In this document: positions 1 to 6,966 of the stretch, in pieces | Numbering within the stretch: the stretch's first letter is position 1 | Layout: each line of letters opens with the position of its first letter | Source of the DNA: Candidatus Hydrogenedentota bacterium | GTDB taxonomy: Bacteria > Hydrogenedentota > Hydrogenedentia > Hydrogenedentiales > CAITNO01 | NCBI GenBank assembly: GCA_903922535.1 | Contig: CAIXUF010000625.1 | Coordinates: forward strand, 1 to 9,942 | Direction: 5' to 3' | DNA: 9,942 bases | Notes under the pieces: generated by a model | Databases searched by the model: none | What the model was told of the DNA's origin: nothing | Seen by the model: the letters and a program-made list of their open reading frames with translations, nothing else | Position numbers and translations under genes: made by a program

Positions 1-158
1 GGCTGCATGTCCGCCGCAACCTCTTGGAGGCTGTTCCAACTGCTGGGGTTGGCCGTGTTGGTACTTTGGTACAGGTAGGCAGGTGTAGCGCCAGCCGCCG
101 ACGCCATCATTATTAGCGCCGCGCAAACCATCCCGACGCATAACATCCTAGCTTTCAT
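1..158 (-). CDS. Secreted protein of unknown function, N-terminal part only
   Basis: Seen: an ATG at 158-156 on the minus strand is preceded by a perfect AAGGAG (171-166) with a 7-base spacer. It opens a frame that stays open to the window edge (52 complete codons). The N-terminus, MKARMLCVGMVCAALIMMAS followed by AAGATPAYLYQ, has the layout of a Sec signal peptide: basic start, hydrophobic core to about residue 20, small residues at about 19-24, and probable cleavage after the AGA near residue 24. The mature part begins polar, with Ser, Asn, Thr and Trp. Known: such proteins are exported to the periplasm, surface or medium. The remaining domains lie outside the window, so no function can be named. 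The gene faces away from the 675-base spacer and is not obviously in an operon with the TPR gene at 834. Confidence 0.72.
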   Translation of the reverse strand, partial: MKARMLCVGMVCAALIMMASAAGATPAYLYQSTNTANPSSWNSLQEVAADMQ

Positions 159-833
159 GTGATTTCTCCTTGTTTGGCTAGAGAGTCCTGTAGAAGATAA
201 AAATACGTTGGCACCATCGATACTTCCAGACATGCCATATATCTGCCTCACTGCACTCACGGCGTGCAAGAACCTTTCACGACCACATACCCGACCCCGC
301 TGTCAACCACAGGGAAATATTCCCCGTTGACTAAACGGACCCAGACTCCAACAGACACTCTGCTCCAAGTGTCTATCATCAACAATATCGTACACGTTTC
401 TGGGAATTCTGTCAAGATTGACGTTTCCCGTGAAATTGGGGAGATGCGCACCGCGCAAACCCTTTGGTTCCACCAATATATGCCGTTCTCCCCCCTTGCG
501 CCTCCCGTATGTGGCCCACTATGTTTTTTTTCCGGAAAAGCATGATTCATGGAAAACTGTACCGCCCAACTCCGCTATTGATACTTTGCAGGACGGGGGC
601 GGCTGTGGGAATCATGGGGTTTGCATACGTTCGCGACAGACAGAATCCCCGCCCTGCCCCTGTCCCCAACTTGGGGAGGAACAAGACGCCTGCAACGCCA
701 CCGTGTTGTTCCGGCCAACACCCAAACTTGCTGATACTTGGCGGGAATGTTGCCAGAAGCGTGCCAATGCTGTTGACCCGGCACCTGCATTGTGCAGAAA
801 GTCGGTGCGGCTGGCACGTTTTTTTCCCATTTT
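159..833. other. Long intergenic stretch, no convincing gene
   Basis: About 675 bases separate the secreted-protein start from the end of the TMTC-like gene. Open frames exist on both strands (for example minus 257-550 and plus 264-545). None has a Shine-Dalgarno plus start together with a protein-like composition, and much of the stretch is visibly less GC-rich than the flanking genes. It holds a perfect TTTTCCGGAAAA palindrome (528-539), a 15-base palindrome (663-677) and a plus-strand T-run at 523-531. It probably carries the promoter of the secreted protein, but I could not fix convincing -35 and -10 boxes. A decayed gene cannot be excluded. Confidence 0.5.
663..677. repeat. 15-base palindrome TCCCCAA-C-TTGGGGA
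   Basis: A perfect 7-bp inverted repeat around one central base lies in the gene-free stretch downstream of the TMTC-like gene. It could be a short hairpin or a dimeric regulator site. No T-run follows on either strand, so it is not a standard intrinsic terminator. Its function is unknown. Confidence 0.35.
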
Positions 834-3092
834 TCATTGCTTGCCCGCCGCACGGGATTGGTTGGACTTCTCCATTTCCGCGGCTCTCTTCACACATCCG
901 GCGGCTTCTTCCCGGTGGCCCAACTTGGCCAGCGCGTCACCCAGGTTAAACATGGCCCTGGCGTATTGCGGGTCTATTTCGAGGGCTTTTTGGAATTGCT
1001 TCCGGGCCTTTTCGTATTGTCCCTGGTTCATGAGACACCAGCCCAGGTTGTTGAGTGCCACGGCATTCTTCGGGTTCAAGTCCAATACCTTTGTCAGCCA
1101 GGGTATGGCCTCATCATAACGCTTTTGATCCAAGGCAAGCACACCCATGTTGTAGAGGGCGTTGGCGTATTCCGGGTCCAGGGCCAGCGCCTTCGTCAGA
1201 CAAGTCCTGGCCTCGTCATAGCGCTCCCGGCGGAGGGCGAGCGTGCCCATGTTGTTGAGGGCGTTGACATTTCGCGGGTCCAGGTCCAGCGCCTTCGTCA
1301 GCCAGGACATGGCCTCATCATGGCGCCCCTGGTCCAGAGAAAGCAGGCCCATGTTGTTGAGGGCGTCAACACTTTTGGGGTCCAGGTCCAGCGCCTTCGT
1401 CAGGTATGGCCTGGCCTCGTCATAACGCCCCTCATCCAGGGCGAGTTTCCCCAGGTTGTTGAGGGTGTCAACCTCCAACGGATCCATGGTCACCGATCTC
1501 GTCAGCCAAGTCCTGGCATCATCATAACGCCCCTGCTCCAGGGCAAGCAGACCGACGTTGTTGACGATCTTTGGATTTCCCGGGTTCCGGTCCACCGCCC
1601 TCTCAAGATACGTCCTGGCCTCATCAAAGCGCCGTTGGTTCAGGGCCAGCACGCCCATGTTGTTGAGGGCGCTGGCATTTTTCGGGTCAAGATCCAACGC
1701 CCTTGTCAGCAAAGGCCCGGCTTCATCATAGTGCCGCTGATCCAAGGCGACCAGCCCCAGGCTGTTCAGGGCAAAGCTGCTCTCCTCCCCCACGGCCAGC
1801 GCATGGCGGAAAAGCGTCTCGCTGTCACGCCAATAGCCGGCCTGGACGCACGAGCAGGCGGTGAACAGCACAAGCACCACGCCTGAAACCGCGCCCACAA
1901 CGCGCCCAGGCAGGTGCCGCGCCGCGGCCAGATCGGCCATGCCCCAGACAACCATGATGAAAATGCCGATGTGGGGCGTGTAGGTATAACGATCCGCATG
2001 GGACCAGTCGCCGGCCTGCACCAGCCCGATAGTCGGCACCAGGGTTCCCAGATACCAGAGCCACCCGACGATCAGATAGGGGCGCCGGAGGGCGTGGCGA
2101 AGACAGAACAGCGTGATGGCGGCCAGAACAAGGGCCGACCCGGCCACCTGCCACACCGGATACGTGTTCGGAAGCGGGTAATACACGGTCAGGCCCGAGG
2201 GCCACGCGGTCTTCACCAGATAAAGCGCGTAGGCCACCGTGGCATTGGCGCATCTCCCCATAAAGGGAACTGCCTTGCTGAAACCGCGGGCGCCCGGCTC
2301 CGTCTTCAGGAACGTGATCACGCAGAAAAGCGCTGTCAGAAGAAAAAGCGGGATCTTCTCCACGACCAGCCAGACCGCCCTGCGCGCCATGGCGGCTGGC
2401 GGTCCGGTGCGGTCCATTTGGTCCAGGGGCCAGTAGTCCAGCAGCAGCAGCACGAAAGGCAGCGGCACCACCATGGGCTTGGACATCAAGCCCAGGGCGA
2501 AAAGGAACATCACCGCCGCGTACCGCACCGGATTGGGACGCTGCCTGTACCAGGCATAGCCGCCCAGGGTGGCCATCCAGAACAGCATGCTGAGCACGCC
2601 CTTGCGTTCCGCTATCCAGGCCACCGATTCCACGTGCAGGGGGTGGACGGCGAAAAGGGCCGCCATCAGCGCGCTTGGCCACAGGCGGCGGGTCATGCGC
2701 GCAAACACAAGGAAGATCAGAATCGAGATGACAACGTGAAGGATGAGACTGGTAAGATGGTGCCCCCACGGGCGCAGTCCGTACAACTCGCAGTCGATCA
2801 TGTGGCTTGTCCACATGACTGGAATCATGTAGGTGGCGCGGTTGTTGGTGAACGCCCAGACAACATTGGCCCAGCTCAGTCCTGCCTGTACGGGGCGGTT
2901 GTCTGTAACCGCCACGGGATCGTCACAGTTCAAGAAGCCGTGCGAAAGCGTCTGGCCGTAAATGGCAATGCACACGAGAACAAGGGCGGTGCAAACACCC
3001 GCCACGATGCGCCTTCGCCGTCGTGGTTTGGGGGCCGCGGCCTCCCCGATGGGGGGGGGCGGCTTTTTGTTGCCTGATTTTGTGCGTGCCAT
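834..3092 (-). CDS. TMTC-like membrane glycosyltransferase-type protein with nine TPRs
   Basis: The protein is 752 residues. A basic, proline-rich cytoplasmic start (RRRRR at 24-28) is followed by many membrane segments from about 29 to 415. The first loop has FLNCDDPVAVTDN with a DD pair at 57-58, the acidic motif position of GT-C glycosyltransferases. Further family-like motifs are HPLHVESVAW (150-159), DRYTYTPHIG (367-376) and YWRDSETLF (420-428). Nine TPRs of exactly 34 residues run from about 439 to 744. This layout matches bacterial relatives of TMTC/PMT proteins, which in eukaryotes transfer mannose from a lipid donor to Ser/Thr of secreted proteins; donor and acceptor here are unknown. 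The TPR part may bind partners. The ATG at 3092 has no good Shine-Dalgarno, so the start is probable only. A nine-base C run in the coding strand (3051-3059) lies near the start. It is transcribed away from the SPASM gene at 3443. Confidence 0.88.
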   Translation of the reverse strand: MARTKSGNKKPPPPIGEAAAPKPRRRRRIVAGVCTALVLVCIAIYGQTLSHGFLNCDDPVAVTDNRPVQAGLSWANVVWAFTNNRATYMIPVMWTSHMIDCELYGLRPWGHHLTSLILHVVISILIFLVFARMTRRLWPSALMAALFAVHPLHVESVAWIAERKGVLSMLFWMATLGGYAWYRQRPNPVRYAAVMFLFALGLMSKPMVVPLPFVLLLLDYWPLDQMDRTGPPAAMARRAVWLVVEKIPLFLLTALFCVITFLKTEPGARGFSKAVPFMGRCANATVAYALYLVKTAWPSGLTVYYPLPNTYPVWQVAGSALVLAAITLFCLRHALRRPYLIVGWLWYLGTLVPTIGLVQAGDWSHADRYTYTPHIGIFIMVVWGMADLAAARHLPGRVVGAVSGVVLVLFTACSCVQAGYWRDSETLFRHALAVGEESSFALNSLGLVALDQRHYDEAGPLLTRALDLDPKNASALNNMGVLALNQRRFDEARTYLERAVDRNPGNPKIVNNVGLLALEQGRYDDARTWLTRSVTMDPLEVDTLNNLGKLALDEGRYDEARPYLTKALDLDPKSVDALNNMGLLSLDQGRHDEAMSWLTKALDLDPRNVNALNNMGTLALRRERYDEARTCLTKALALDPEYANALYNMGVLALDQKRYDEAIPWLTKVLDLNPKNAVALNNLGWCLMNQGQYEKARKQFQKALEIDPQYARAMFNLGDALAKLGHREEAAGCVKRAAEMEKSNQSRAAGKQ
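861..1778 (-). repeat. Nine tandem 102-bp units encoding TPRs
   Basis: The C-terminal TPR block of the TMTC-like protein is also a DNA tandem repeat with a period of exactly 102 bases (34 codons). Adjacent units 1246-1347 and 1348-1449 match at 79 of 102 positions by hand count, with an 18-base and a 23-base block identical. The repeated protein consensus is ALNNMGxLALxxxRYDEA followed by a helix ending ALDLDPxN. The outer units (towards 861 and 1778) are more diverged, while the central ones are more alike, which suggests internal duplication or gene conversion. Confidence 0.85.
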
Positions 3093-3442
3093 ATTGCGTG
3101 AAATTAGTAGACCACAGACCGCCGCGCGGATACAACACGCTTGACGGATCCTGCCTTCGTCCGCCCCCTTTTGGCGCGAAAAAGCTCCGGATAATGGAAA
3201 TGCCGCATTCCCTTTGCCTGCAATGGGTTGCGTCTCACAAGATCGGCAACTTTCCCTGATCCGTCATCGACACGCGTTATAGGACCTCTCTGTGAATATG
3301 GTACCATGCATTGTCCGTCAGGCAGCGAATGGAAGTGACCATGAGTGATGGGGTGGCGCGTTCAGCGCCTTGCCCAAAACGCCGGCATTCACCGTGTTCC
3401 TCTCCCTGTCTGTTTTCAATCCCCCCAAGGAGACATGAGTTA
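3093..3442. promoter_or_regulatory. Divergent intergenic region between TMTC-like and SPASM genes
   Basis: These 350 bases lie between two divergently transcribed starts and must hold promoters for both. I looked for -35/-10 pairs on each strand and found only weak matches, such as a TACTAAT close upstream of the TMTC-like ATG. A plus-strand frame is open from 3311, but the translated 3311-3442 segment is rich in Pro, Ser, Arg and Cys and unlike the family. I treat it as leader rather than coding sequence. A short hairpin GGCGC-gttca-GCGCC lies at 3354-3368. Confidence 0.5.
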
Positions 3443-4456
3443 GTGACGAAGCAGAGAAAATTGACGGAGCGCATGCTGCGCGCCGCCTACACAGCCGCGT
3501 CGCGCATCATTTATCACGACCCCGTGCATGCGGACTGGATGTATGAAAAGATGCAGCGCCCGGCCACGTGCTGCGCTCTCGCCATAAACCTGGCGTGCTA
3601 TGTGCTGCGGGTGCCGCGCATTTTCAGGATTCTCATGGTTGTGATTGAGCCCTCTTTTGGCTGCAACCTGCGCTGCAAAACCTGCTGGCGTGTGCTCGAC
3701 CTTGAGGGGCGCCGGCCACCGCTCATGTCGTGGGAGTTGTTCTGCAAATTCGTGGACGGCCTCCCGAAATCGGTGGAAACCGTAACCTTCAGCCTCATGG
3801 GAGAGCCGTTGCTCCATCCCCGGCTGCACGAGATGATCGAATACGTTGCCGACCGCGGGCGCCGCGCCATACTCTTCACCAACGGCACATTGCTGAAAGG
3901 GGAGACGTTGAGGCGCCTGGCGCAGACCCGCCTGTCGGTGCTCAATGTCTCCGTTGAAGCCGACAGGGAAAACGCCGAGGAAATGCGCGGGATAGACCTG
4001 GATGTCCTGCGGGAAAACGTGGCGGCGTTTGTCAAGGCGAAGAGACCCGGCACGGAAGTGAAGCTTTCGATTCTGGCACATCCCGGGAACCGCGACAAAG
4101 TTCAGTCCGTCTTGAAGGAGTGGGGCGAGTTTGCGGGACACATCAAGATAAGCCCGCCATTGGGCGTTTCCGAAGAGCCCGGAGAGTCGCCCCTGTGCAT
4201 GGAGCCCTGGCGGGGGAATCTGAATTTCTACACAAACGGCGACGTCTCGCCCTGCTGCTACGACTGGCACACGGAGCTGACGGTGGGCAATCTGCACGAC
4301 CAGGCACTGCCGGATATCATTCAGGGCCGCGCCTATCGCGGCCTTTTGCGCCGGTTTCTGTCAGGACAAGCGCCCGACAGGTGTCTGAAGTGCAGGGAAT
4401 TCACCGTGGAAGGGGCGCCTCTGCGCGTGCGCAAACACCCGCACTCGCGAAAATAG
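3443..4456 (+). CDS. Radical SAM protein with C-terminal SPASM-type domain
   Basis: The protein is 337 residues from a GTG start. AAGGAG (3427-3432) sits 10 bases upstream. An ATG close to that AAGGAG runs into a stop after two codons. The longer in-frame reading upstream does not look coding. Residues 73-81 hold the radical SAM motif GCNLRCKTC, with Cys74, Cys78 and Cys81 for the 4Fe-4S cluster that cleaves S-adenosylmethionine. MGEP (119-122) matches the SAM-contact motif. The C-terminus has Cys252, Cys271, Cys272, Cys314 and Cys317 in the arrangement of a SPASM or twitch domain, which binds extra iron-sulfur clusters. Family members modify peptides, proteins, sugars or cofactors; the substrate here cannot be read. 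No peptide substrate gene lies directly beside it. It converges on the B12-type gene at 4634. Expected location is cytoplasmic, perhaps with weak membrane association through hydrophobic residues 45-68. Confidence 0.88.
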   Translation: MTKQRKLTERMLRAAYTAASRIIYHDPVHADWMYEKMQRPATCCALAINLACYVLRVPRIFRILMVVIEPSFGCNLRCKTCWRVLDLEGRRPPLMSWELFCKFVDGLPKSVETVTFSLMGEPLLHPRLHEMIEYVADRGRRAILFTNGTLLKGETLRRLAQTRLSVLNVSVEADRENAEEMRGIDLDVLRENVAAFVKAKRPGTEVKLSILAHPGNRDKVQSVLKEWGEFAGHIKISPPLGVSEEPGESPLCMEPWRGNLNFYTNGDVSPCCYDWHTELTVGNLHDQALPDIIQGRAYRGLLRRFLSGQAPDRCLKCREFTVEGAPLRVRKHPHSRK

Positions 4457-4560
4457 CCGTTGTTCACTTTCCGGCTGCCAACCTCCGGTTCTTCCTTCCC
4501 TGCGCGCGTTTTGGACAGTCCGGGCGCAAGACACCCGACAGACCCGCAGCCTCGGGAGGA

Positions 4561-4580
4561 CGGCGGGAAGGGTCCCGCCG
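4561..4580. terminator. Hairpin between convergent genes, possible bidirectional terminator
   Basis: A perfect 8-bp inverted repeat, CGGCGGGA and TCCCGCCG with a four-base loop, lies in the 177-base gap between the SPASM gene stop (4456) and the B12-type gene stop (4636-4634). Its position between converging genes fits termination or 3'-end protection. No U-run follows on either strand, so it is not a textbook intrinsic terminator. A weaker 6-bp stem (4602-4607 with 4619-4624) lies closer to the minus-strand gene end. Confidence 0.45.
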
Positions 4581-4633
4581 ACTGATTTCGTCTTGTCCCA
4601 TCCTCCAGGATGCCCTATTGGAGGCGGAATAAA

Positions 4634-6091
4634 TCAGGGTGCGGGATTGCCTCCCGGCGACTGGGCACGCGACGACAGCACACCCTTGGTGGCGCGATAC
4701 AGAAATATCGGAATATAGGCGGGCAGCATCCAGGGCTGCGGGTGGCTGCGGACAAGCCGGGCGATCCTGAAGGGGTTCATGTAGAACCGCCGCAGCGCGA
4801 GCCGCTGGTAATAGAACAGTTTCTCGTCGGGAAGGTCCGTCAGGTTGACGCGCATGCCCGAAAAGTCCATGTCGTCATACCGGATGTTTGCGATCTTCTC
4901 CGGATGGTCGCGCTGGACAATTTCATGCAGGGTCGTTCCAGGAAAGGGCGTCACCGTATAGAAGGACGCCGTGTGGAAGGGCGAGCCGCACGCGACGTCG
5001 ATGGTCATCCTTATCTCCTCCTCTGTTTCCGTCGGGAAACCCATCATGCAGAAGAGGTTGGTGTACACCCGTTTTGAGGTGATGTATTCGGCGCGCTCAA
5101 GCAGCTTTGGGATGTTCATGACCTTGCAGGTGTACTTCTGCAGGCGGGGCGACCCGGTTTCCAGCGCCAGACTGCACAGGTACATTCCCGCGCCCACCAT
5201 CGCGTCAATCACGTCATTGCTGAGAAGGTCCGCGCGAAGTCCGTTGGGAAAGGCAATTCGCGTCTTCACGCCGCGCTGTTTCAACATCTCGCAGATTTGG
5301 AGCACGCGCCCGGGTTTGAAATTGAAATTGTCGTCACAGAATTCAAAATCGGCAATGCCGTAGGTCTTTTGAAGATGCTCCAGCTCATCGACAACACGCC
5401 CGGGGGAGAGCATCCTGATGGTCTTGCCGAAAATCTTGTGGCACCAGATGCACTGATAGGGACAGCCCCGGCTGGTCACAAGCGACGCGTAGCGGCGGCG
5501 GTAGACCGGCGCGGTCGACTGCACCTTCCAATAGCGCGGCAGGTCGATCAGGTCGTAGGCCGGCATGGGAATGTCGTCCAGATTGTCGATCTGCGGCGGC
5601 ATCCCCGGGTTCTGCACCAGTTCACCGGCGGCGTTGCGCCAGACAATGCCCGGTATTCCGCCGAAATCCCGCCCCCCCCCGGCCCAGGCCTGAAGGATCA
5701 TCTCGGTCGCCTGTTCACCCTCGCCCGGAACCACCACGTCCGCACAGGTATCCACAAGAACCCTGCCGTTGACCGCCGAGGCGTGCGGCCCCCCCATGAG
5801 AATCAAGGCATTGGGAAGCGCCGCCCGGGTCTTTCCCGCAAGCAGGGGAAGCGCATGGGCGGCGGTGGTGAAGGAGGAGAATCCGACCACGTCGGCTCCA
5901 AAGTCCACCGCGCGTTTGACCAGTTCGTCGGACGTCCAATTGTCCAGGCGCTGGTTGACTATCATGACGTCAACGGGCAGTTTTGCCCTGACATAGGCCG
6001 CCAGCGAAAGCAATCCCATCGGCGGGGCCACGAGGGGGTACATCCTCGTGCGCACGCCCACGCTCGCCAAGAAAAGTCGAATGCGCTTCAT
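4634..6091 (-). CDS. B12-binding-type radical SAM protein
   Basis: The protein is 485 residues. I chose the ATG at 6091 because GGAGG (6102-6098) sits six bases upstream; the frame is open a further 18 codons but lacks a better start. Residues 1-135 form a cobalamin-binding-type Rossmann domain, with PPMGLLSLAAY, GADVVGFSSFT, GGPHAS (100-105) and PGEGE (122-126). The radical SAM domain starts near 195 and has SRGCPYQCIWC, with Cys210, Cys214 and Cys217. Later family-typical pieces are FEFCDDNFNF, GLRADLL, ALETGSP and GFPTETEEE. The last 75 or so residues form a C-terminal extension with RRFYMNP. Relatives include methyltransferases and ring-forming or lipid-modifying enzymes in hopanoid, bacteriochlorophyll and natural-product pathways. 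The subfamily and substrate cannot be fixed from sequence alone. The usual DxHxxG cobalamin ligand motif is not evident, as in many members. A nine-G tract in the coding strand lies at 5680-5672. Confidence 0.88.
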   Translation of the reverse strand: MKRIRLFLASVGVRTRMYPLVAPPMGLLSLAAYVRAKLPVDVMIVNQRLDNWTSDELVKRAVDFGADVVGFSSFTTAAHALPLLAGKTRAALPNALILMGGPHASAVNGRVLVDTCADVVVPGEGEQATEMILQAWAGGGRDFGGIPGIVWRNAAGELVQNPGMPPQIDNLDDIPMPAYDLIDLPRYWKVQSTAPVYRRRYASLVTSRGCPYQCIWCHKIFGKTIRMLSPGRVVDELEHLQKTYGIADFEFCDDNFNFKPGRVLQICEMLKQRGVKTRIAFPNGLRADLLSNDVIDAMVGAGMYLCSLALETGSPRLQKYTCKVMNIPKLLERAEYITSKRVYTNLFCMMGFPTETEEEIRMTIDVACGSPFHTASFYTVTPFPGTTLHEIVQRDHPEKIANIRYDDMDFSGMRVNLTDLPDEKLFYYQRLALRRFYMNPFRIARLVRSHPQPWMLPAYIPIFLYRATKGVLSSRAQSPGGNPAP

Positions 6092-6217
6092 TACAGTCCT
6101 CCCCCTGAAATGTTGAAGCGCGTCCTCGCTCCGTCTTGCGCACAAAAGAAGGTCATTGCTAACTGATCCACCGTTTTCTGGAAAAAGTCCGGCCGGGAAT
6201 CTTCATCCTGTGAAAGC

Positions 6218-6260
6218 GCCAAGAATCTCACGCCATACAACCCGAATGTCTGTTCTTGGC
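6218..6260 (-). repeat. 8-bp inverted repeat in presumed leader of B12-type radical SAM gene
   Basis: GCCAAGAA (6218-6225) and TTCTTGGC (6253-6260) are perfect inverted copies around a 27-base loop. They lie about 130-170 bases upstream of the B12-type gene start and downstream of the candidate promoter. They could form a leader stem. The consensus boxes of a cobalamin riboswitch are absent, so a regulatory role is only a possibility. Confidence 0.35.
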
Positions 6261-6291
6261 ATCGCCTAACGGCCAGCCTGTACGTGTGGGA

Positions 6292-6321
6292 AGTATAGAC
6301 TGTGTGTCTGCCGCTTATAAA
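6292..6321 (-). promoter_or_regulatory. Candidate promoter for the B12-type radical SAM gene
   Basis: On the minus strand TTTATA (6321-6316) is followed after 18 bases by TATACT (6297-6292). The -10 box matches five of six consensus bases, and the -35 box matches four. It would give a leader of about 190 bases before the ATG at 6091. The -35 match is weak and other starts are possible. Confidence 0.3.
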
Positions 6322-6424
6322 GTCCTGAAGAGATAGTAACACGGGCAGGGACGAAACGGGTCAATTTCTGACACCACCGGCCCTCGCCGACGCGGCAATC
6401 CCCCCGCGATGAACACTTGACCTG

Positions 6425-6522
6425 ACAGAATGGGCACGCATGCTGAAAAGGCCAATGGCCGGGGTGACTGAGGCTGCGAAGAAATCTACAGGAAATCGCG
6501 ACGCCGACACTGCCCATTCTGT
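6425..6522. repeat. Long-range 12-bp inverted repeat
   Basis: ACAGAATGGGCA (6425-6436) and TGCCCATTCTGT (6511-6522) are perfect inverted copies about 74 bases apart. Between them is a small palindrome GGCCA-A-TGGCC. This could be the base of a folded RNA or the ends of a very small element. No target-site duplication or coding content is visible. Confidence 0.4.
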
Positions 6523-6566
6523 GCACGTGGCTCTGGACGCGCCGTTCGGAGCGGCGATGGAAGAAC

Positions 6567-6583
6567 GCCAAGTGACACTTGGC
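6567..6583. repeat. 17-base dyad GCCAAGTG-A-CACTTGGC
   Basis: A perfect 8-bp inverted repeat surrounds a single central base, the shape of a binding site for a dimeric regulator. It lies in the gene-free stretch, just beyond the terminator of the peptide genes. With a one-base loop it would not fold tightly as RNA, so a DNA-binding site is the more natural reading. The regulator is unknown. Confidence 0.4.
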
Positions 6584-6607
6584 ACCCCGGAAAGGAGCCA
6601 ACACCCC

Positions 6608-6635
6608 AAAACGGGCAGTCCTTGCGGCCCGCTTT
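6608..6635 (-). terminator. Intrinsic terminator after the 49-residue peptide genes
   Basis: On the minus strand AAAGCGGGC pairs with GCCCGTTTT around a 10-base loop: a 9-bp stem with one G-T wobble, with the U-run forming the 3' side. It begins about 32 bases beyond the stop of the downstream 49-residue peptide gene (6669-6667), exactly where that transcript should end. It separates the peptide unit from the B12-type radical SAM gene. Confidence 0.6.
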
Positions 6636-6666
6636 GAATGCGCAAAGGCAAAGGCAGGCCCGCGGC

Positions 6667-6816
6667 CTAGCGGCCGAGCTTGCTGATGATTGGCGAGATG
6701 GTGAGCAACAACGCACCGATACTGCTGAACACGGTGCCAACGATGTCCAAAACGCTGCTAATGCCCGACTGGGCGCGACACACTTCGGGACGCGTCACAG
6801 AATTCACATGTTTCAT
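6667..6816 (-). CDS. 49-residue hydrophobic peptide, copy 1 of a tandem paralogous pair
   Basis: The ATG at 6816 follows GAGG with an 8-base spacer. The product begins MKHVNSVTRPEVCRAQSG, then forms one hydrophobic helix from about 19 to 44, containing DIVGTVFSSIGALLLTI, and ends SPIISKLGR. It is the same length as copy 2 and shares 30 of 49 residues; most differences are conservative (I/V, I/L, S/T, D/N), and codons within conserved blocks differ synonymously. That is strong evidence that both are translated. The frame is open further upstream, but the shared length and ribosome site fix this start. The basic N-terminus suggests a single-pass membrane peptide with its N-terminus inside. There is no signal-peptidase site, no conserved Cys and no clear double-Gly leader motif. 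I do not recognise the family. Small membrane protein, toxin-like or bacteriocin-like peptide, or modified-peptide precursor are open options. A terminator follows at 6608-6635. Confidence 0.8.
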   Translation of the reverse strand: MKHVNSVTRPEVCRAQSGISSVLDIVGTVFSSIGALLLTISPIISKLGR

Positions 6817-6831
6817 CGGTTTTTCCTCTGC

Positions 6832-6850
6832 GGGCATGACAGGCATGCCC
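6832..6850 (-). promoter_or_regulatory. Inverted repeat just upstream of the copy-1 ribosome site
   Basis: GGGCATG and CATGCCC form a perfect 7-bp stem with a 5-base loop. It lies only a few bases upstream of the GAGG that serves the peptide at 6816. It could control ribosome access, mark an RNA processing site between the two peptide genes, or be a protein-binding site. Copy 2 has no equivalent at the same place. Confidence 0.4.
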
Positions 6851-6966
6851 ATTGGATTTGTTGTGCAGACGGCGTCCCCGTTGGTACACGCCCCTGTTCC
6901 CACCTTTCAGGCGGAAGCAGGTTTTGTCAATGATCAAAGATGGAAACGCCGCCGACCCAGGGGGGG

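Larger units (their letters stand above)
6092..6666. other. Intergenic stretch rich in inverted repeats, no gene found
   Basis: About 575 bases lie upstream of the B12-type gene and downstream of the 49-residue peptide genes. No frame in it has both a ribosome site and protein-like content. It contains a terminator (6608-6635), a 17-base dyad (6567-6583), a 12-bp long-range inverted repeat (about 6425-6522), a hairpin in the presumed leader of the B12-type gene (6218-6260) and a candidate promoter (6292-6321). I found no tRNA and no cobalamin riboswitch box in it. Confidence 0.5.

Noticed and set aside
257..550. Minus-strand frame of 97 codons in the left intergenic stretch
   Set aside because: No Shine-Dalgarno sequence, no recognisable motif and a composition unlike the neighbours; a gene remnant is possible but not supported.
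792..1886. Long plus-strand open frame (364 codons) across the TPR block
   Set aside because: It is antisense to nine near-identical TPR units. Its own 34-residue periodicity is a mirror of the repeat, and it has no ribosome site or recognisable domain.
1914..3077. Plus-strand open frame of 387 codons antisense to the TMTC-like membrane domain
   Set aside because: The opposite strand has clear membrane segments and family motifs. The antisense product is rich in His, Gly, Arg and Gln without domain content.
3311..3442. N-terminal extension of the SPASM protein from a TTG at 3311
   Set aside because: The segment is Pro/Ser/Arg/Cys-rich and unlike the family, and a good AAGGAG lies before the GTG at 3443.
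3440..4297. Minus-strand open frame of 285 codons opposite the SPASM gene
   Set aside because: The plus strand carries the radical SAM and SPASM cysteine motifs; the minus frame is a high-GC shadow.
6092..6291. Cobalamin riboswitch upstream of the B12-type radical SAM gene
   Set aside because: I searched the presumed leader for the conserved B12-box type sequence and did not find it.
6909..6937. TTGACA on the minus strand (6937-6932) as promoter for peptide copy 1
   Set aside because: The -35 is perfect, but 17 bases on the -10 position reads AAAGGT, a poor match.
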